Origin: a virus
IMG/VR virus record: IMGVR_UViG_3300049027_000085
Span: 1 to 64,000 of that record
DNA: 64,000 nucleotides
Strand: one strand, 5' to 3'
The notes under the pieces were generated by a model, which was given only the letters and a program-made list of their open reading frames with translations, was not told where the DNA came from and made no database searches. This document shows positions 19,301 to 24,822 of the stretch, piece by piece (within the stretch, counting starts at the first letter, position 1; each line of letters opens with the position of its first letter). Both the position numbers and the translations under genes were made by a program.

Positions 19301-21658
19301 GACGCGGAGAAGGCGGTCCGCCCTGAGAGAGACAAGCGGACCGCACTTCAGGTCGCGATCGACAACCACATCGAGGCGGGCGGCACCAAGCTGACCCGCG
19401 ACGACGTGCTTGGGGTCAAGGACAGGAACCGGTTCTTCAGCCAGCGTGCCGGGAAGATGAAGCCGTCGGAGATCAACGACCTCTACCTCGAGGCGGTGAA
19501 CCTCTACATCGACGCGACATCCGACATCCGCGAGGCGCAACAGCAGCGCCGCGCCGAGGCGACCCTCAAGGCGCCGGGCTACCAGCCCGCCCTTGACAAG
19601 GAAGAGGTCAAGCAGATCAACAAGGAGCTCGACGAGGCGCGGCGGCTGAAGACCAAGGAGAGCCACAACCTCAGGAAGCTGATCGAGCACATCGTCGGCA
19701 GGCCGTTGACCAAGCGGGAACGGCTGGGCGACTGGTACATGCGGCTCAACCGGAATGGCGAGGCGCTGCTCACCGCGACCGTCAAGACCGCGGCCCACAA
19801 CGTGATCGCCCAGCGCGGCACGAAGGTGATCAACGCCCTCGAGACCGCGGTCGAACTGGCGTTCGCCAAGGCCGAGCAGACGCTGGGCGTGAGCATATTC
19901 AGTGAGACCGGACTCGACATACCCGCGTCGACGCGGCTCCGCGACGTGCTCAAAGAAGAGGTCAAGAGCAGCACCTTCCCGTCGGTCCGCAAGGCGCTCC
20001 AAGAGTACCGTGACGGCGAGGCCGACCTCATCTCCGCGCTGCAGACGGTTGCTGCCTACAAACAGCGCGTGGTCGAAGGGGTCCTGGGCCACAACCCGGA
20101 CCTCTACGACCAGATGATAGGGGCCTTCTCTTACGGCCAGGAACAGGCCGAGGCGCGTCCGATCGACGAAAGTTATGGCATGGGTGCCAAGACGGTCGAG
20201 CGGTTCGTGCGGGGCGTCGAGCGGTACACCCATTACGGGACGGTCCTCAATCGGATCCAGGAGAAGCACTACCGGTTCGCCACCTTCCTGGCGACCTTGA
20301 CCGCCGACCTGAAGGGCATGGGCGTCGACCTCGACGCGGTGGTCGAGGAAGGGCAGACGGCGAACATACCACGCAACCTGTTGGAGCGTGCGACGAAACG
20401 CGCCCTCGAGGACACGTTCGGCGAGGACCTGCCCAGCGACTCGAGCCTGGCGCAGTTCATCAAGGCCGGCCACAACAGCGCCGCGTGGATACCGTTCATG
20501 CTGAACCCGATGCTGTTCCGCAGGTTCTTCTACAACAGCGGCAAGTTCATGGTCGAACACACGCCCCTCGTGTTGGCGAAAACGGTCACCGCCAAGGGGT
20601 TCAGCCGGCGCGACGCTGCCAAGTTCGTGATGGGGACCAGCATGTTCCTGTTCGCCCTCCAGGTGCTGCGTGAGTTCGGGTCTGACGACGACGACCCGAC
20701 GGTGCTCAACATCCACGGCCACAACCTGAGGATCAGCGCGTTCAACCCGATCTCGACCTTCATCGTGATGGCGAACTTCTACCGCAGGTACGAGAAGGGC
20801 AAGACGCCCATGAAGACCGGCGACGAGCTGTTCCAGCTGCTGGGGATCGACACCCGGTACCCGAACCTCGCGCTCGACTGGTGGAAGAGCATCATCAACC
20901 TCGGCTCGGGCGACGAGGCGAAGTACGTCAAGCTCAGCGAGCAGAGCACCATCCTCGGTGCACGAGGGCTGTCCGCGTTCCTACGGCCCCTGGCGACCGT
21001 CAAGGACATCATCAGCCAGTTCGATGAAATGGAGTCGGCCGTCCGCGACCCGATGGGGCAGACGTTCCGCACCGAGCTTGGCAAGACGGTCCCGCTGGTC
21101 TCGACCCGCGAGGCGCCGCTGCTGGGCCCGCCGCCGCCTGTCCGTGAGGACGTGATGACAGGCAAGCCGATGACGAAGAAGAGCCCGCTGCTCGACCAGA
21201 TGGGGTTCACGTTCATCAACGACAACCAGGTCGGGGCGAAGTTCAGCCCGGCTGAGGAGTACCTCGACCAGGCTGCAGCACAGGAGCGGTCACTGAGGCC
21301 CAAGAAGTTCAAGGACCCCGAGGAGCGCCGGAGGTCAGGGTACACAGCTCAGCTGTTCACGGCCATAGACAAGGGCAACGACGTCAGCAAGGTCGCCGTG
21401 GACTACAAGAAGCGCGGGCTGATCACCAAGGACCAGCTGGATGACCTGCTTGACGCGAACCGGATCAAGAGCACGGTCGAGCGCAAGGCGAAGGTCGCCA
21501 GCATCGGGAAGATCGTGGACGCCTGGTACCTGGCGAACGAGGATGAAAGGAAGATCCTGCGGAAGGTGCTGACGCAGAAGGTCGCCAACCAGAAGAAACG
21601 TGGCAGCCTGAAGCCGGAAGAAGAAAGGGTGGCGAGAGAAATCCTCACCACCCCTTGA
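7364..21658 (+). CDS. Giant 4764-residue polyvalent ejection protein (M15, GGDEF, HExxH, HTH)
   Basis: A single uninterrupted 14.3-kb frame. Residues about 43-139 form an M15/VanY-like peptidase (GYRSRQQQANLY; TSDHEFWRAVD with His90 and Asp97; HRH at 130-132), likely cutting peptidoglycan during entry. Residues 540-720 are hydrophobic and Gly-rich. Residues 965-1110 are a GGDEF domain: DDLTGLANR at 968-976, Asp998, GGDEF at 1042-1046. SH3-like segments lie near 840-885, 1260-1325 and 2115-2160. HEKIHE at 2420-2425 is an HExxH motif. WCT at 3054-3056 precedes a repeat region with alternating V/L strands (about 3395-3535). A helix-turn-helix lies near 3619-3670. The C-terminus has a hydrophobic helix near 4415-4435. 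Large polyvalent proteins of this kind are thought to be injected with DNA; the injected role here is inferred. Confidence 0.9.
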   Translation: MAQDQDKPFTKLLNQVAPPLTQPKKKRPRRKPVAQQPANNPDQEKYNLFVNALKKRGIPVNSGYRSRQQQANLYNRLPKGEAARPGTSDHEFWRAVDTPPDADENLIREAAKEAGIELGPHRIHQGTGRHRHQSFNKPKQQEGEFTKLLKQLPQEPQDGEFTQLLKGLGGPTDRSEVQDTGNDRPWVPKMYTIHDVPGAPQGQQTTQKQVPVGTSEPQEPAAGVAAVDPTAAQDPGSRAFSKKVTFRDKPEGVSNTEWAIQQLIPEIVNRTGHSQGDVERQLRKGIAHYEGTPLDEISPESYYEFAGSEDFVNALDQQRDAREAALEAALESPEEWSPADWDRFSKETGTDPAEIQAALSGQSERFSSFAEAGNQRRQALAAKTQELMQQGGLTQFQAGVRARVEMGILDELKAQELLQKDQKAQQEFEAYFRENFIDTRAVTAGLGQVSSMGGGMNPVQDSQTFAKLQDPVEYEKARSEYVAMQMQNMLQQYGSYDAAMQRHKNVMRDYDPNLRPLARPLEMAKSLVKALPEAVSSIFRTGAFLQDFITPGMVYRAVTDTPSTPTKDKNLVKLAEWVEKHTEENLGQNKDLQVEFMNSLALNLAFNVGPNAVGQLLTQVGAGALGGGAKLATLIGMGQGLGEQQKEAIKGGASENQIKLHSLIGAVAAVPDIIPLAKWMHEPTLLNKFFGKFFAGAVEQVGEEAALQATKGLIARTLSRAKTFAAGSAMEGLQELSEKKINDAVATMTYDPKRRVLVFTDEDLLETLGGAVGGLGGAAVEITMEGEQPTTANPTVDQVLAQYNQTAPAQTTAKTPDPMAIAPPPPPAAVEPVEQPVGVQVGSTVEAPFRGKTVTGTVTNIENGKLTVQTENNTFVVNEKRATPVTQQTAPPAAAPPVEPDAVPKSVVPVQAGIKVAPYDGPQAAPEETATPSVKSVERRGVRERVADFIYPEGKNRRETAERAAQTDDLTGLANRGALDRALPAAEKDPNTSVIAFDANNFGQINKKVSQQAGDQALKDIASAIQQAAKEEGVGERVFRRGGDEFVVLAPKAKAERVRKLAEQIYGDKDYSGVKVSISGTVGNTFNEADATLQDAKAVKKGLKSAPKGSLKRTFKGPVEQQSYYANREFLKKELDKVGLEADPAVIEATTEALFKKWPDPKTFRKAITDFIRDETNDHVTDRVELLDLQGKLKRKKLSPDDQTKVHYIKKKLQEYTSGKMLRLREEFDLDAIAEDILFRMARADFGAAKGDPNTGYVMSDWTGEEVGIGDIVKYRVDKRQGTVERIVDEYGETEAVVRLTHDSQGREILPQNQHNVSWPERDIRLVTRNPEVTGQPDLARTFDIYLNKYKGLFDKQDVKVEEFTKLFERGIIAPARQLAAPLTYRPPYTVSSLLQPQFDDFRAKNKLVSKETITSMAFKNAKPLEKEFINTVLASPIFKDRKKFPFNEFELELSRELLPLNVIYSAHHANYGVSRLGAYDSYGKEETHIYDVPAVNATLDAMDHGYTAHWTDQYDEMVDRAQYKVDQVVSPSGEPVYLVVPDIVYDIDYPSTGYALEQEYPRWVRKKGKGDKGDFKLNEESLYEVSVFNTRNREDAELVAKDLTQRVKRTKGLFGHTRVWYKDDTAYIAEIQGEGLQRFTYPYHGGTKSTWTTKKWHWGASQWDVSRSVSSAVEMVFNHFQKRHAVKGTVDEKMDEFIDFVMEGKMTMDALSDISDATTAIKKGGELMDRIANDILSEIENRVDTDPEYRDDKGNTKLTPDDRMKVMSKELAKMSDQLQIGKLRRQAIETKLEELKEYAEEVDQKEKVAYGLINSEEYTQAIDELVHHIRLAADLRRDDWKLAVDRFKQDMEDNLWEEWKTEADARTWIHDRHQTGDNQFYLIRSYKDPQTKEISYVPMSEVNYYEYSTNDLHGLWDDASSKVETLAQEIIEETFEDQVKFGSDFFYMLKNPMVAHFRGGRWVEHAMNDDWSFIDNAQIRSEIQEAARDHFSTKTNRMKSSDKLRAEYEDLKMSYSSEDFKNFEDLERDLIKKWKSFTDIVPLWAKQFIYHQKNFGPRMAREEIQRAAKRGLKTVRMAAPETGALIEGHVDTTQISDARKVVDPNLGYSVYTQYRSDRLDAGDIIYLDGSQEPYMVVEVGEGWLKAAKGTSVIMGTPDKVIMNLTAEAPDRTRDIEAQARELLEEFGYRIFPASSRSGSILAAYEGPGFDIVELKMPDTGDPKKIDLKKLRAGIRTHHQPIFDRYVEMADWTFKERPDARWVTDHNGHRWIEFDITEADVNKPIALFRADLLEDHIDQRDKWAQREEMDDEFFRAIDSQIDDSGAVRLNFAAAELIRRIETQTQIDQGDDPFVPLFAAAMGRQQDVDNWIDRLATIDSELTRLGYPDDSRKGIQELRKQLESLPNRVGVIYTRNFALPHEKIHEARYLNAAMEASVRSYYDDFEATFNAAKTDRGNMTVNEKAFRNYFSKTYYNNRKFSSLDREERGILHEEVFTAITDGDYAKLKLTDSEAARFIEADLDAYVKKNGDQILDDIEVWANEKVKKFAAVEKLLAGKQATKELKKAGISVQETESRNGERDRGGAQDAGTQEADGRGVKDRRLPKTVGRNTSLVEDDLTSVARQLEQLPRDVAAKGAEEWLESQGFESAYSQVFDLPPSGQNTAKRMAVIEHIDAQVERYTQQGDTGRAKEWYSRLVTLTNAISPDYTEYGRAIGQLARWADLDPQAVVGHTQQKMAKAGKADKLTLEQQQQLRDQAKQIAELEKKVQDLEAKKNGAGGKGKSHPLNQQKLRATAALQALKSKLGSLKRYNQSLKAAADKIRKLGAQGTAASWINRNENNVTNWQELFNDPNGLDKLREQVDHSHTIASNNAKIKELSITDMNGYLDQQVALADDGANLANPQIQRAVQLARTNRKAAVDSLVNWVMNERQQSLQEWDKYLTNDNDVYAEDPFFRDFVWQGLTESLRNDRPDIPPSLDRAVLAGVYETFSQGNNFTGFMKLYKKESSRALAEAKDMTKVTTSGGQWVKIPRTSQDSPDFEQNANRLRSLSAQSWCTSRGMERPYIQKGDFWIYQEGGVTELAIRFDGDQVVEIQGRLNNGRIPVEYIQQVTELQNSGEVQFSKGAQTQIDRAKRQVVETQKIEKWLEDENIKVGSVSTEVSNAETLEHAKMAYVGENMPRRLASIIYDRYEGIADLEWHVDRERDMYIAGGRLTEDDIENVTDKYQYVIAQLAWEEMTAHHDDEQDYDDERNPGDLVDPNWRLNNFLEDTEFKHFDDLYDTFFPGKFKAPAPKPITKEQLSEVKNAESLGQAQAIYEYHTNLNQFIADNKEYISKRQLDGVTNPSISEAYRKRNFDQLTRTVGIRKTFESAPLWQQEEMLGLRKLKNGNYVFPHRVSIGADGTIGNPYMYRPTLGLQGNIPTYGLPIGKFLDKIEVFESSVQLRKGVKVPKLRLAEKNLVIEARGVEVPKLQVVGGNLYIQRTATKDIKFPNLVAVGRSIGVLNIYNYATEGLKAPDVLKFPKLIREGSRGLNQPGMVMSWKPEKETSSSGHTFTQMVEHNHDLKGNKLDSSNTTQLGHKKFDARTFASNLRLRKGQKGYSLKSAFDDTKHGPGPRGPKRGFLVDEDQVRKVYREYLDGKSLRQAAKENGVSHELLRRRFKELGLDLKTKGEGAEDMWRDGRGKGSLKNAFGDIEGDDDFLSYEGDVESRVTEYIDRFEPKNSLEREIFRRYIKDVVNPDEEILEILNPPDRIMLAEFLGERYATEWAEEWQDVYEKSPTEEQVKDVEDRMFKLAKEAAERYDAEDPLPAAANQEIDNDPARPLEDRLNDMAMNAYWDNITKSDPMAEQEDDDNDSWPDLLMRVDEDRPISDFPKDTRDALVDVAKYKYLEGRMADGLSFDDWRSAVMNELVAAKVDPAQLEGYYKSLYREVVSQVKQERFRAELDRMKEKYNLQDDTAARLALIEEKDERVKKLKLHRDAEKAVRPERDKRTALQVAIDNHIEAGGTKLTRDDVLGVKDRNRFFSQRAGKMKPSEINDLYLEAVNLYIDATSDIREAQQQRRAEATLKAPGYQPALDKEEVKQINKELDEARRLKTKESHNLRKLIEHIVGRPLTKRERLGDWYMRLNRNGEALLTATVKTAAHNVIAQRGTKVINALETAVELAFAKAEQTLGVSIFSETGLDIPASTRLRDVLKEEVKSSTFPSVRKALQEYRDGEADLISALQTVAAYKQRVVEGVLGHNPDLYDQMIGAFSYGQEQAEARPIDESYGMGAKTVERFVRGVERYTHYGTVLNRIQEKHYRFATFLATLTADLKGMGVDLDAVVEEGQTANIPRNLLERATKRALEDTFGEDLPSDSSLAQFIKAGHNSAAWIPFMLNPMLFRRFFYNSGKFMVEHTPLVLAKTVTAKGFSRRDAAKFVMGTSMFLFALQVLREFGSDDDDPTVLNIHGHNLRISAFNPISTFIVMANFYRRYEKGKTPMKTGDELFQLLGIDTRYPNLALDWWKSIINLGSGDEAKYVKLSEQSTILGARGLSAFLRPLATVKDIISQFDEMESAVRDPMGQTFRTELGKTVPLVSTREAPLLGPPPPVREDVMTGKPMTKKSPLLDQMGFTFINDNQVGAKFSPAEEYLDQAAAQERSLRPKKFKDPEERRRSGYTAQLFTAIDKGNDVSKVAVDYKKRGLITKDQLDDLLDANRIKSTVERKAKVASIGKIVDAWYLANEDERKILRKVLTQKVANQKKRGSLKPEEERVAREILTTP

Positions 21659-21687
21659 CGCGCCCTGGAGCCTATGCCCTGCCCGGC

Positions 21688-22239
21688 TTAGTCATCCCGA
21701 GACGCGTTTTCTGTCCCGGCCTGATCGCTATCAGGGGGCTCCGGTAATTCCTCTGTCTCGGATCCACCCTGGTACTCAGCCACGTCCTTCTGCTCGGCGG
21801 CCGGGCGGTTCTCGGTCTGCGGTTCTGCTGCTTCAGTTTCTTGTTCTGCCATGTTAACTGTCTCCTGTTGAGTTGAATTACCTTCCCCTTGATCGACGAA
21901 CTTTCTGAGCGACTCGATGGTCGCCTTGAACAGGTGGTCCTTCACCTGCTGCTCCTTCGGGAGCTTCTCATAAGGCACGATGCACGGGTGCTCCTTCTTG
22001 TCGGCGTCCTTGTTCAGGCCCCACACCCAGCCATGCGAGATCTTCAACCTCAGCCAGCTCTTGTGGCTCTCCTCAGCGGTGGTGCTCGGGTCCGAGAGGT
22101 GAAGGTTGACGCCGGCGATCGCCGACTCACGCTGCCAGCTGGGAGCCTTGTCCCACTCGACTTGCGACGTGTCGCCGATCGCCTCACAGTACGCCTTGTT
22201 TATGTTGTGGCAGATCTCTGCCAGGTCTCTTGCGTTCAT
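21688..22239 (-). CDS. RyR-domain protein
   Basis: A 183-residue protein whose first 120 residues match the RyR (ryanodine-receptor repeat) domain: helix AEICHNINKAYCEAIGD, WDKAPSWQRESAIAGVNLHL, then HGWVWGLNKDADKKEHPCIVPYEKLP. The family is seen in phages and in some bacterial conflict systems, where a ligand- or nucleotide-binding role has been proposed but is not settled. The last 60 residues are acidic, Glu/Gln-rich and probably disordered. It is the promoter-distal gene of the minus operon, adjacent to the Acb2-like gene. Confidence 0.8.
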   Translation of the reverse strand: MNARDLAEICHNINKAYCEAIGDTSQVEWDKAPSWQRESAIAGVNLHLSDPSTTAEESHKSWLRLKISHGWVWGLNKDADKKEHPCIVPYEKLPKEQQVKDHLFKATIESLRKFVDQGEGNSTQQETVNMAEQETEAAEPQTENRPAAEQKDVAEYQGGSETEELPEPPDSDQAGTENASRDD

Positions 22240-22243
22240 AACT

Positions 22244-22498
22244 CTACTCGTTACACGCGATCGTCAGGTTGATCGCCATGTTCAGCTCACGCAGCTTCCT
22301 TAGGGCTGCGGTCTGATCAGCGCATTCAGGTGTATACTCAAGGATCATCTCAGCGACCTCTTTACACTTGTCACGGATGATCTCATACCGGTCCACTTGA
22401 TTCGGAGTCGGCGGGTGGTGGACGAACCAGTTATCCGCCACCTCTTCCGCATTGCTGCGACGGGGTCGCGGCTTTTTCACTTCAGCTTCATTTTCCAT
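22244..22498 (-). CDS. Acb2/Tad1-like cyclic-nucleotide sponge (anti-CBASS/anti-Thoeris)
   Basis: An 84-residue protein. From residue 24 on it follows the Acb2/Tad1-family pattern: HHPPTPNQVDRYEIIRDKC, a helix with AEMILEYTPEC, then ALRKLRELNMAINLTIACNE, matching the usual P-P-T-x-x-Q-x-x-R-Y, Al-x-x-L-x-x-x-x-M and N-x-x-I-A-x-N-E positions. Acb2 binds cyclic di- and trinucleotides and blocks CBASS effectors; related Tad1 binds gcADPR signals. The N-terminal 22 basic residues are an extension. The canonical Trp in the C-terminal helix is Ala here and the usual Arg is Cys, so ligand range may differ. It overlaps the methyltransferase gene by 22 bases. Confidence 0.72.
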   Translation of the reverse strand: MENEAEVKKPRPRRSNAEEVADNWFVHHPPTPNQVDRYEIIRDKCKEVAEMILEYTPECADQTAALRKLRELNMAINLTIACNE

Positions 22499-23241
22499 AA
22501 CGTGTTCCTCGCCTGCTCCGGAAACATCGGAGCCATCATGACACTTATTAAGTTAGAACAATAGTACTTGTTCAACTCGGTGAACATCTTCAGGTGCCAC
22601 GCCTCGAACTTCCCCTTGTAGTCCTTCTGGCTGGCGAACGTGCCGAACTTCTCGGTCACGGTGAAGTGCCTGTCGACCAGCTCCTGCACCTCCTGGTGGG
22701 TGAACTCCTGCGGCTGGACGCCGTTGCCGTCGCCGGAGTCGTACGTGTGGTTGCCGGCAGCCCCCACAGCGGGGTCGTAGTTCGGCGTCGAGAGGTAAAA
22801 GACGGAGTCCGCATCACCGCAGGCCGCGAACCGGTCCATGAACTCAGGGCCGTTCTGCTTGCCGACGTGCTCGAGCACCTCGAAGCTGACCACGTGCTTG
22901 GCACGCGGCAACTCCTGAAAGAACCCGATCGGCGCCTTCACGATGTCTAGCTCATAGAACCCGACCCACGGCACTTCCTTGAACGCCTCGCGCGCCTTCT
23001 CGACCGTCTTCTTACGGATCTCGAGGCCGGTGTACGGGTCGGCTTTGAAGCGGTTGCGGTACAGCACCTCAGCGAGGTTACCTTGACCGCAGCCGAAGTC
23101 GGTCACACTGTCCCCGACCTTCATGCACTTCAGCACGTGCGTCCACCTGAGGTAGTGCGCGAACTGGTCGCGATGGTAGATGTGGCGCTCAAACGCCGTC
23201 TTCGGATCTAAATCGGTCGTGTTGTAGTTCTTCTTGCTCAT
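22477..23241 (-). CDS. Class I SAM-dependent methyltransferase
   Basis: A 254-residue protein. Motif I reads VTDFGCGQGNLAEVL (about residues 45-60) for SAM binding; YTGLEIRKKTV supplies the acidic ribose-binding strand end; VVSFEVLEHVGKQ is the motif IV/post-motif region of small-molecule or RNA methyltransferases. No DNA-methylase DPPY-type motif is seen (YLSTPNYDP occupies that place), so the substrate is unknown. The start is set by TTTGAAAGGAGGAGCAAAG just upstream of ATG. Confidence 0.82.
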   Translation of the reverse strand: MSKKNYNTTDLDPKTAFERHIYHRDQFAHYLRWTHVLKCMKVGDSVTDFGCGQGNLAEVLYRNRFKADPYTGLEIRKKTVEKAREAFKEVPWVGFYELDIVKAPIGFFQELPRAKHVVSFEVLEHVGKQNGPEFMDRFAACGDADSVFYLSTPNYDPAVGAAGNHTYDSGDGNGVQPQEFTHQEVQELVDRHFTVTEKFGTFASQKDYKGKFEAWHLKMFTELNKYYCSNLISVMMAPMFPEQARNTLWKMKLK

Positions 23242-23422
23242 TGCTCTTTGCTCCTCCTTTCAAACGGTTATCCTTTACGTACAAGTAGATCTTGCTGCCT
23301 ACTTTCTTTTGCATCGTGTCGAACCCTCTTGCGGCGAAATCTTCTCTGAATTGTTTTGCGCGCACGGGATCCGATGTGGCTTTGCTCGTTCTCCTGTAGC
23401 CGTCTATCACCTCTGGTAGCAT
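23189..23422 (-). CDS. Small basic protein, unknown
   Basis: A 77-residue protein with a strong ribosome site (CAGGAGGTTAC before ATG). The core KQFREDFAARGFDTMQKKVG then KIYLYVKDN looks like a compact alpha/beta fold. Its last 17 codons run out of frame through the ribosome site and start of the methyltransferase gene (53-base overlap). Its own start lies inside the preceding gene. No family is recognised. Confidence 0.5.
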   Translation of the reverse strand: MLPEVIDGYRRTSKATSDPVRAKQFREDFAARGFDTMQKKVGSKIYLYVKDNRLKGGAKSNEQEELQHDRFRSEDGV

Positions 23423-23669
23423 GTAACCTCCTGAGCCTCAGCTCGATCCTCGCGTCCTGGACCAGGTTGTTCACCTGCACGTCCCGCCAGTTGGTCTTGA
23501 ACGAGAGCATCCCGAGACGCTGCATCGCCATCACTATTTGTCGGTCTTTGAGTCCGCGTCTTGGGCCACAGGGAGGCTCCCCGTAGGGATAACCGTCGAG
23601 CTGTAGCTCGGCCCAGTTGTCTGCGACCCACTCGATCCTCTTGAGTTTGTCCTCTGCTGTGTTTCCCAT
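23268..23669 (-). CDS. Hypothetical protein with long 3' overlap
   Basis: A 133-residue frame starting MGNTAEDKLKRIEWVADNW. Residues 1-85 look like genuine protein and are the only plausible coding frame between 23423 and 23533. The remaining 48 residues are Arg-rich and overlap the next gene, so they may be carried along rather than selected. The start lies inside the dCMP deaminase frame and has only a weak ribosome site, so translational coupling is likely. No family is recognised. Confidence 0.45.
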   Translation of the reverse strand: MGNTAEDKLKRIEWVADNWAELQLDGYPYGEPPCGPRRGLKDRQIVMAMQRLGMLSFKTNWRDVQVNNLVQDARIELRLRRLHATRGDRRLQENEQSHIGSRARKTIQRRFRRKRVRHDAKESRQQDLLVRKG

Positions 23670-24124
23670 GCTTCGACTTGAACACCGGCGGACATCAGCA
23701 GGGCGATGCCCATCGGGTCCTTGTACCCCTCCAAGTAAACTACCCTCTTGATCGGCGTTTGCAAAATCCGCAGAGCGCACTTCGTACAGGGGGCAGTCGT
23801 GCAGTAGAGCGTGTCCGCCCGGTCGATCCTGTCCCCTGCGAAGTGGATCGCGTTGTCCTCGGCGTGGAGCGCCAGGCAGAGGTTCGTCGTCCCTGACGGC
23901 TCGTTCACCCCGGGACAAGGCGTCTCCGTGCAGTTGGGGAGCTTCGACGGCGGCCCGTTGTACGCCGTGCTCAGGATCCGCTGCCGGTCGTCGATGATCA
24001 CCGCGCCGCCCTGACGCCTCGGGCAGCTCGCCCTCAGCTTCACGCCGAGGACAATGTCGAGGTAGTACTCGTCCCAACTCGGGCGTCCACCCACTCTTTC
24101 GCCAGTTTCTTGTCCACGTTCCAT
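23534..24124 (-). CDS. dCMP deaminase
   Basis: A 196-residue protein of the cytidine/deoxycytidylate deaminase family, converting dCMP to dUMP. It shows RPSWDEYYLDI, the Arg pair CPRRQGGAVI, YNGPPSKLPNC, the zinc motif HAEDNAI and the second half APCTKCALRIL. The true start may be the GTG at 24094, just before GGRPSWDEYY. The natural domain end is near GIALLMSAGVQVEAW; about 43 further residues overlap the next frame. It overlaps the 3' end of the thymidylate-synthase homologue, tying the two reactions together. Confidence 0.88.
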   Translation of the reverse strand: MERGQETGERVGGRPSWDEYYLDIVLGVKLRASCPRRQGGAVIIDDRQRILSTAYNGPPSKLPNCTETPCPGVNEPSGTTNLCLALHAEDNAIHFAGDRIDRADTLYCTTAPCTKCALRILQTPIKRVVYLEGYKDPMGIALLMSAGVQVEAWETQQRTNSRGSSGSQTTGPSYSSTVIPTGSLPVAQDADSKTDK

Positions 24125-24822
24125 TGTCCGTTCTCCTTGAAGTAGTCCAGCAGGTAGAAGTGCCGGTCATAAATGTGCCCTGAACCGCAGTGCCAGATGA
24201 TCAACCCACGGTGAAAACGAACGGCCGGGGAGTTTAATTTCTCCAGCATCCTGTCGCGCACGTAGGTGGCCCACGCGAGGTCATTCGGATACCCGTAGAT
24301 CATGTCGCATGACCGCATGTAAACCATCATATTCAACGCACCGGCTTGATCAATATTGAACTGGTACGAGTACGTGCACATGTAGTCGTTGCGACCGTTG
24401 TGGTTGAAGTCACGCGTCATCGAGGGGCGGTTGAACTGTATCACCGCCCTCCTGGTGTGCGTGTCCTTCTTCAACTGGTTGACCGCGAACATGAACTGGT
24501 GGTGGTTGTCCTTGCTGAACACGACCCAGCCGTAGTTCGAGTTGATCACCCCGTCGTCGTCGGCGACCTCCTTCCAGATCTTCGGCACATCACCCGGGAT
24601 GTCCTTCACCTTCAGGCTCTGGCTGAGGTACCACTGCTTCTCGCGCTCGATGTAGCCGAGGTCCGGCGCCCCGAAGAGCGCCGGGTCAGAGGCGTTGAAC
24701 TGCAACGCCGTGATGTCGACGGTCCGCTGCCGGCCCTCGGTGAACTGTTTCGCCCCGTACAGGTAGAGAAACTGCTCGCGTATGTAACTGATCGGCGGGA
24801 TGTTTCTCAGGATGAGACTCAC
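24040..24822 (-). CDS. Thymidylate synthase homologue, probable dCMP hydroxymethylase
   Basis: A 260-residue ThyA-fold protein. It has the phosphate-binding Arg pair (TRRAVIQF, 124-125), a catalytic Cys149 in YMCTYSYQF, and RSCDMIYGYPNDLAW at 170-184. Counting from the Asp of RSCD, the residue that is Asn177 in E. coli ThyA is Asp181 here. In T4 gp42 and related enzymes this Asn-to-Asp change shifts specificity from dUMP to dCMP. The usual Pro-Cys-His is Met-Cys-Thr. The likely reaction is therefore hydroxymethylation of dCMP with methylene-THF, an inference. It sits between dCMP deaminase and the MazG-DUF1599 gene; its start overlaps the latter's stop. Confidence 0.75.
   Translation of the reverse strand: MSLILRNIPPISYIREQFLYLYGAKQFTEGRQRTVDITALQFNASDPALFGAPDLGYIEREKQWYLSQSLKVKDIPGDVPKIWKEVADDDGVINSNYGWVVFSKDNHHQFMFAVNQLKKDTHTRRAVIQFNRPSMTRDFNHNGRNDYMCTYSYQFNIDQAGALNMMVYMRSCDMIYGYPNDLAWATYVRDRMLEKLNSPAVRFHRGLIIWHCGSGHIYDRHFYLLDYFKENGQWNVDKKLAKEWVDARVGTSTTSTLSSA

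Noticed and set aside
18317-20722. An 801-codon open frame on the minus strand
   Set aside because: It lies opposite the giant gene in GC-rich DNA, is Arg/Leu/Val/His-rich without motifs, and has no ribosome site; an antisense shadow.
23671-24170. Upstream extension of the frame starting at 23669
   Set aside because: Residues before MGNTAED are Arg/Gly/Pro-rich shadow sequence of dCMP deaminase; only the part from 23669 is kept.
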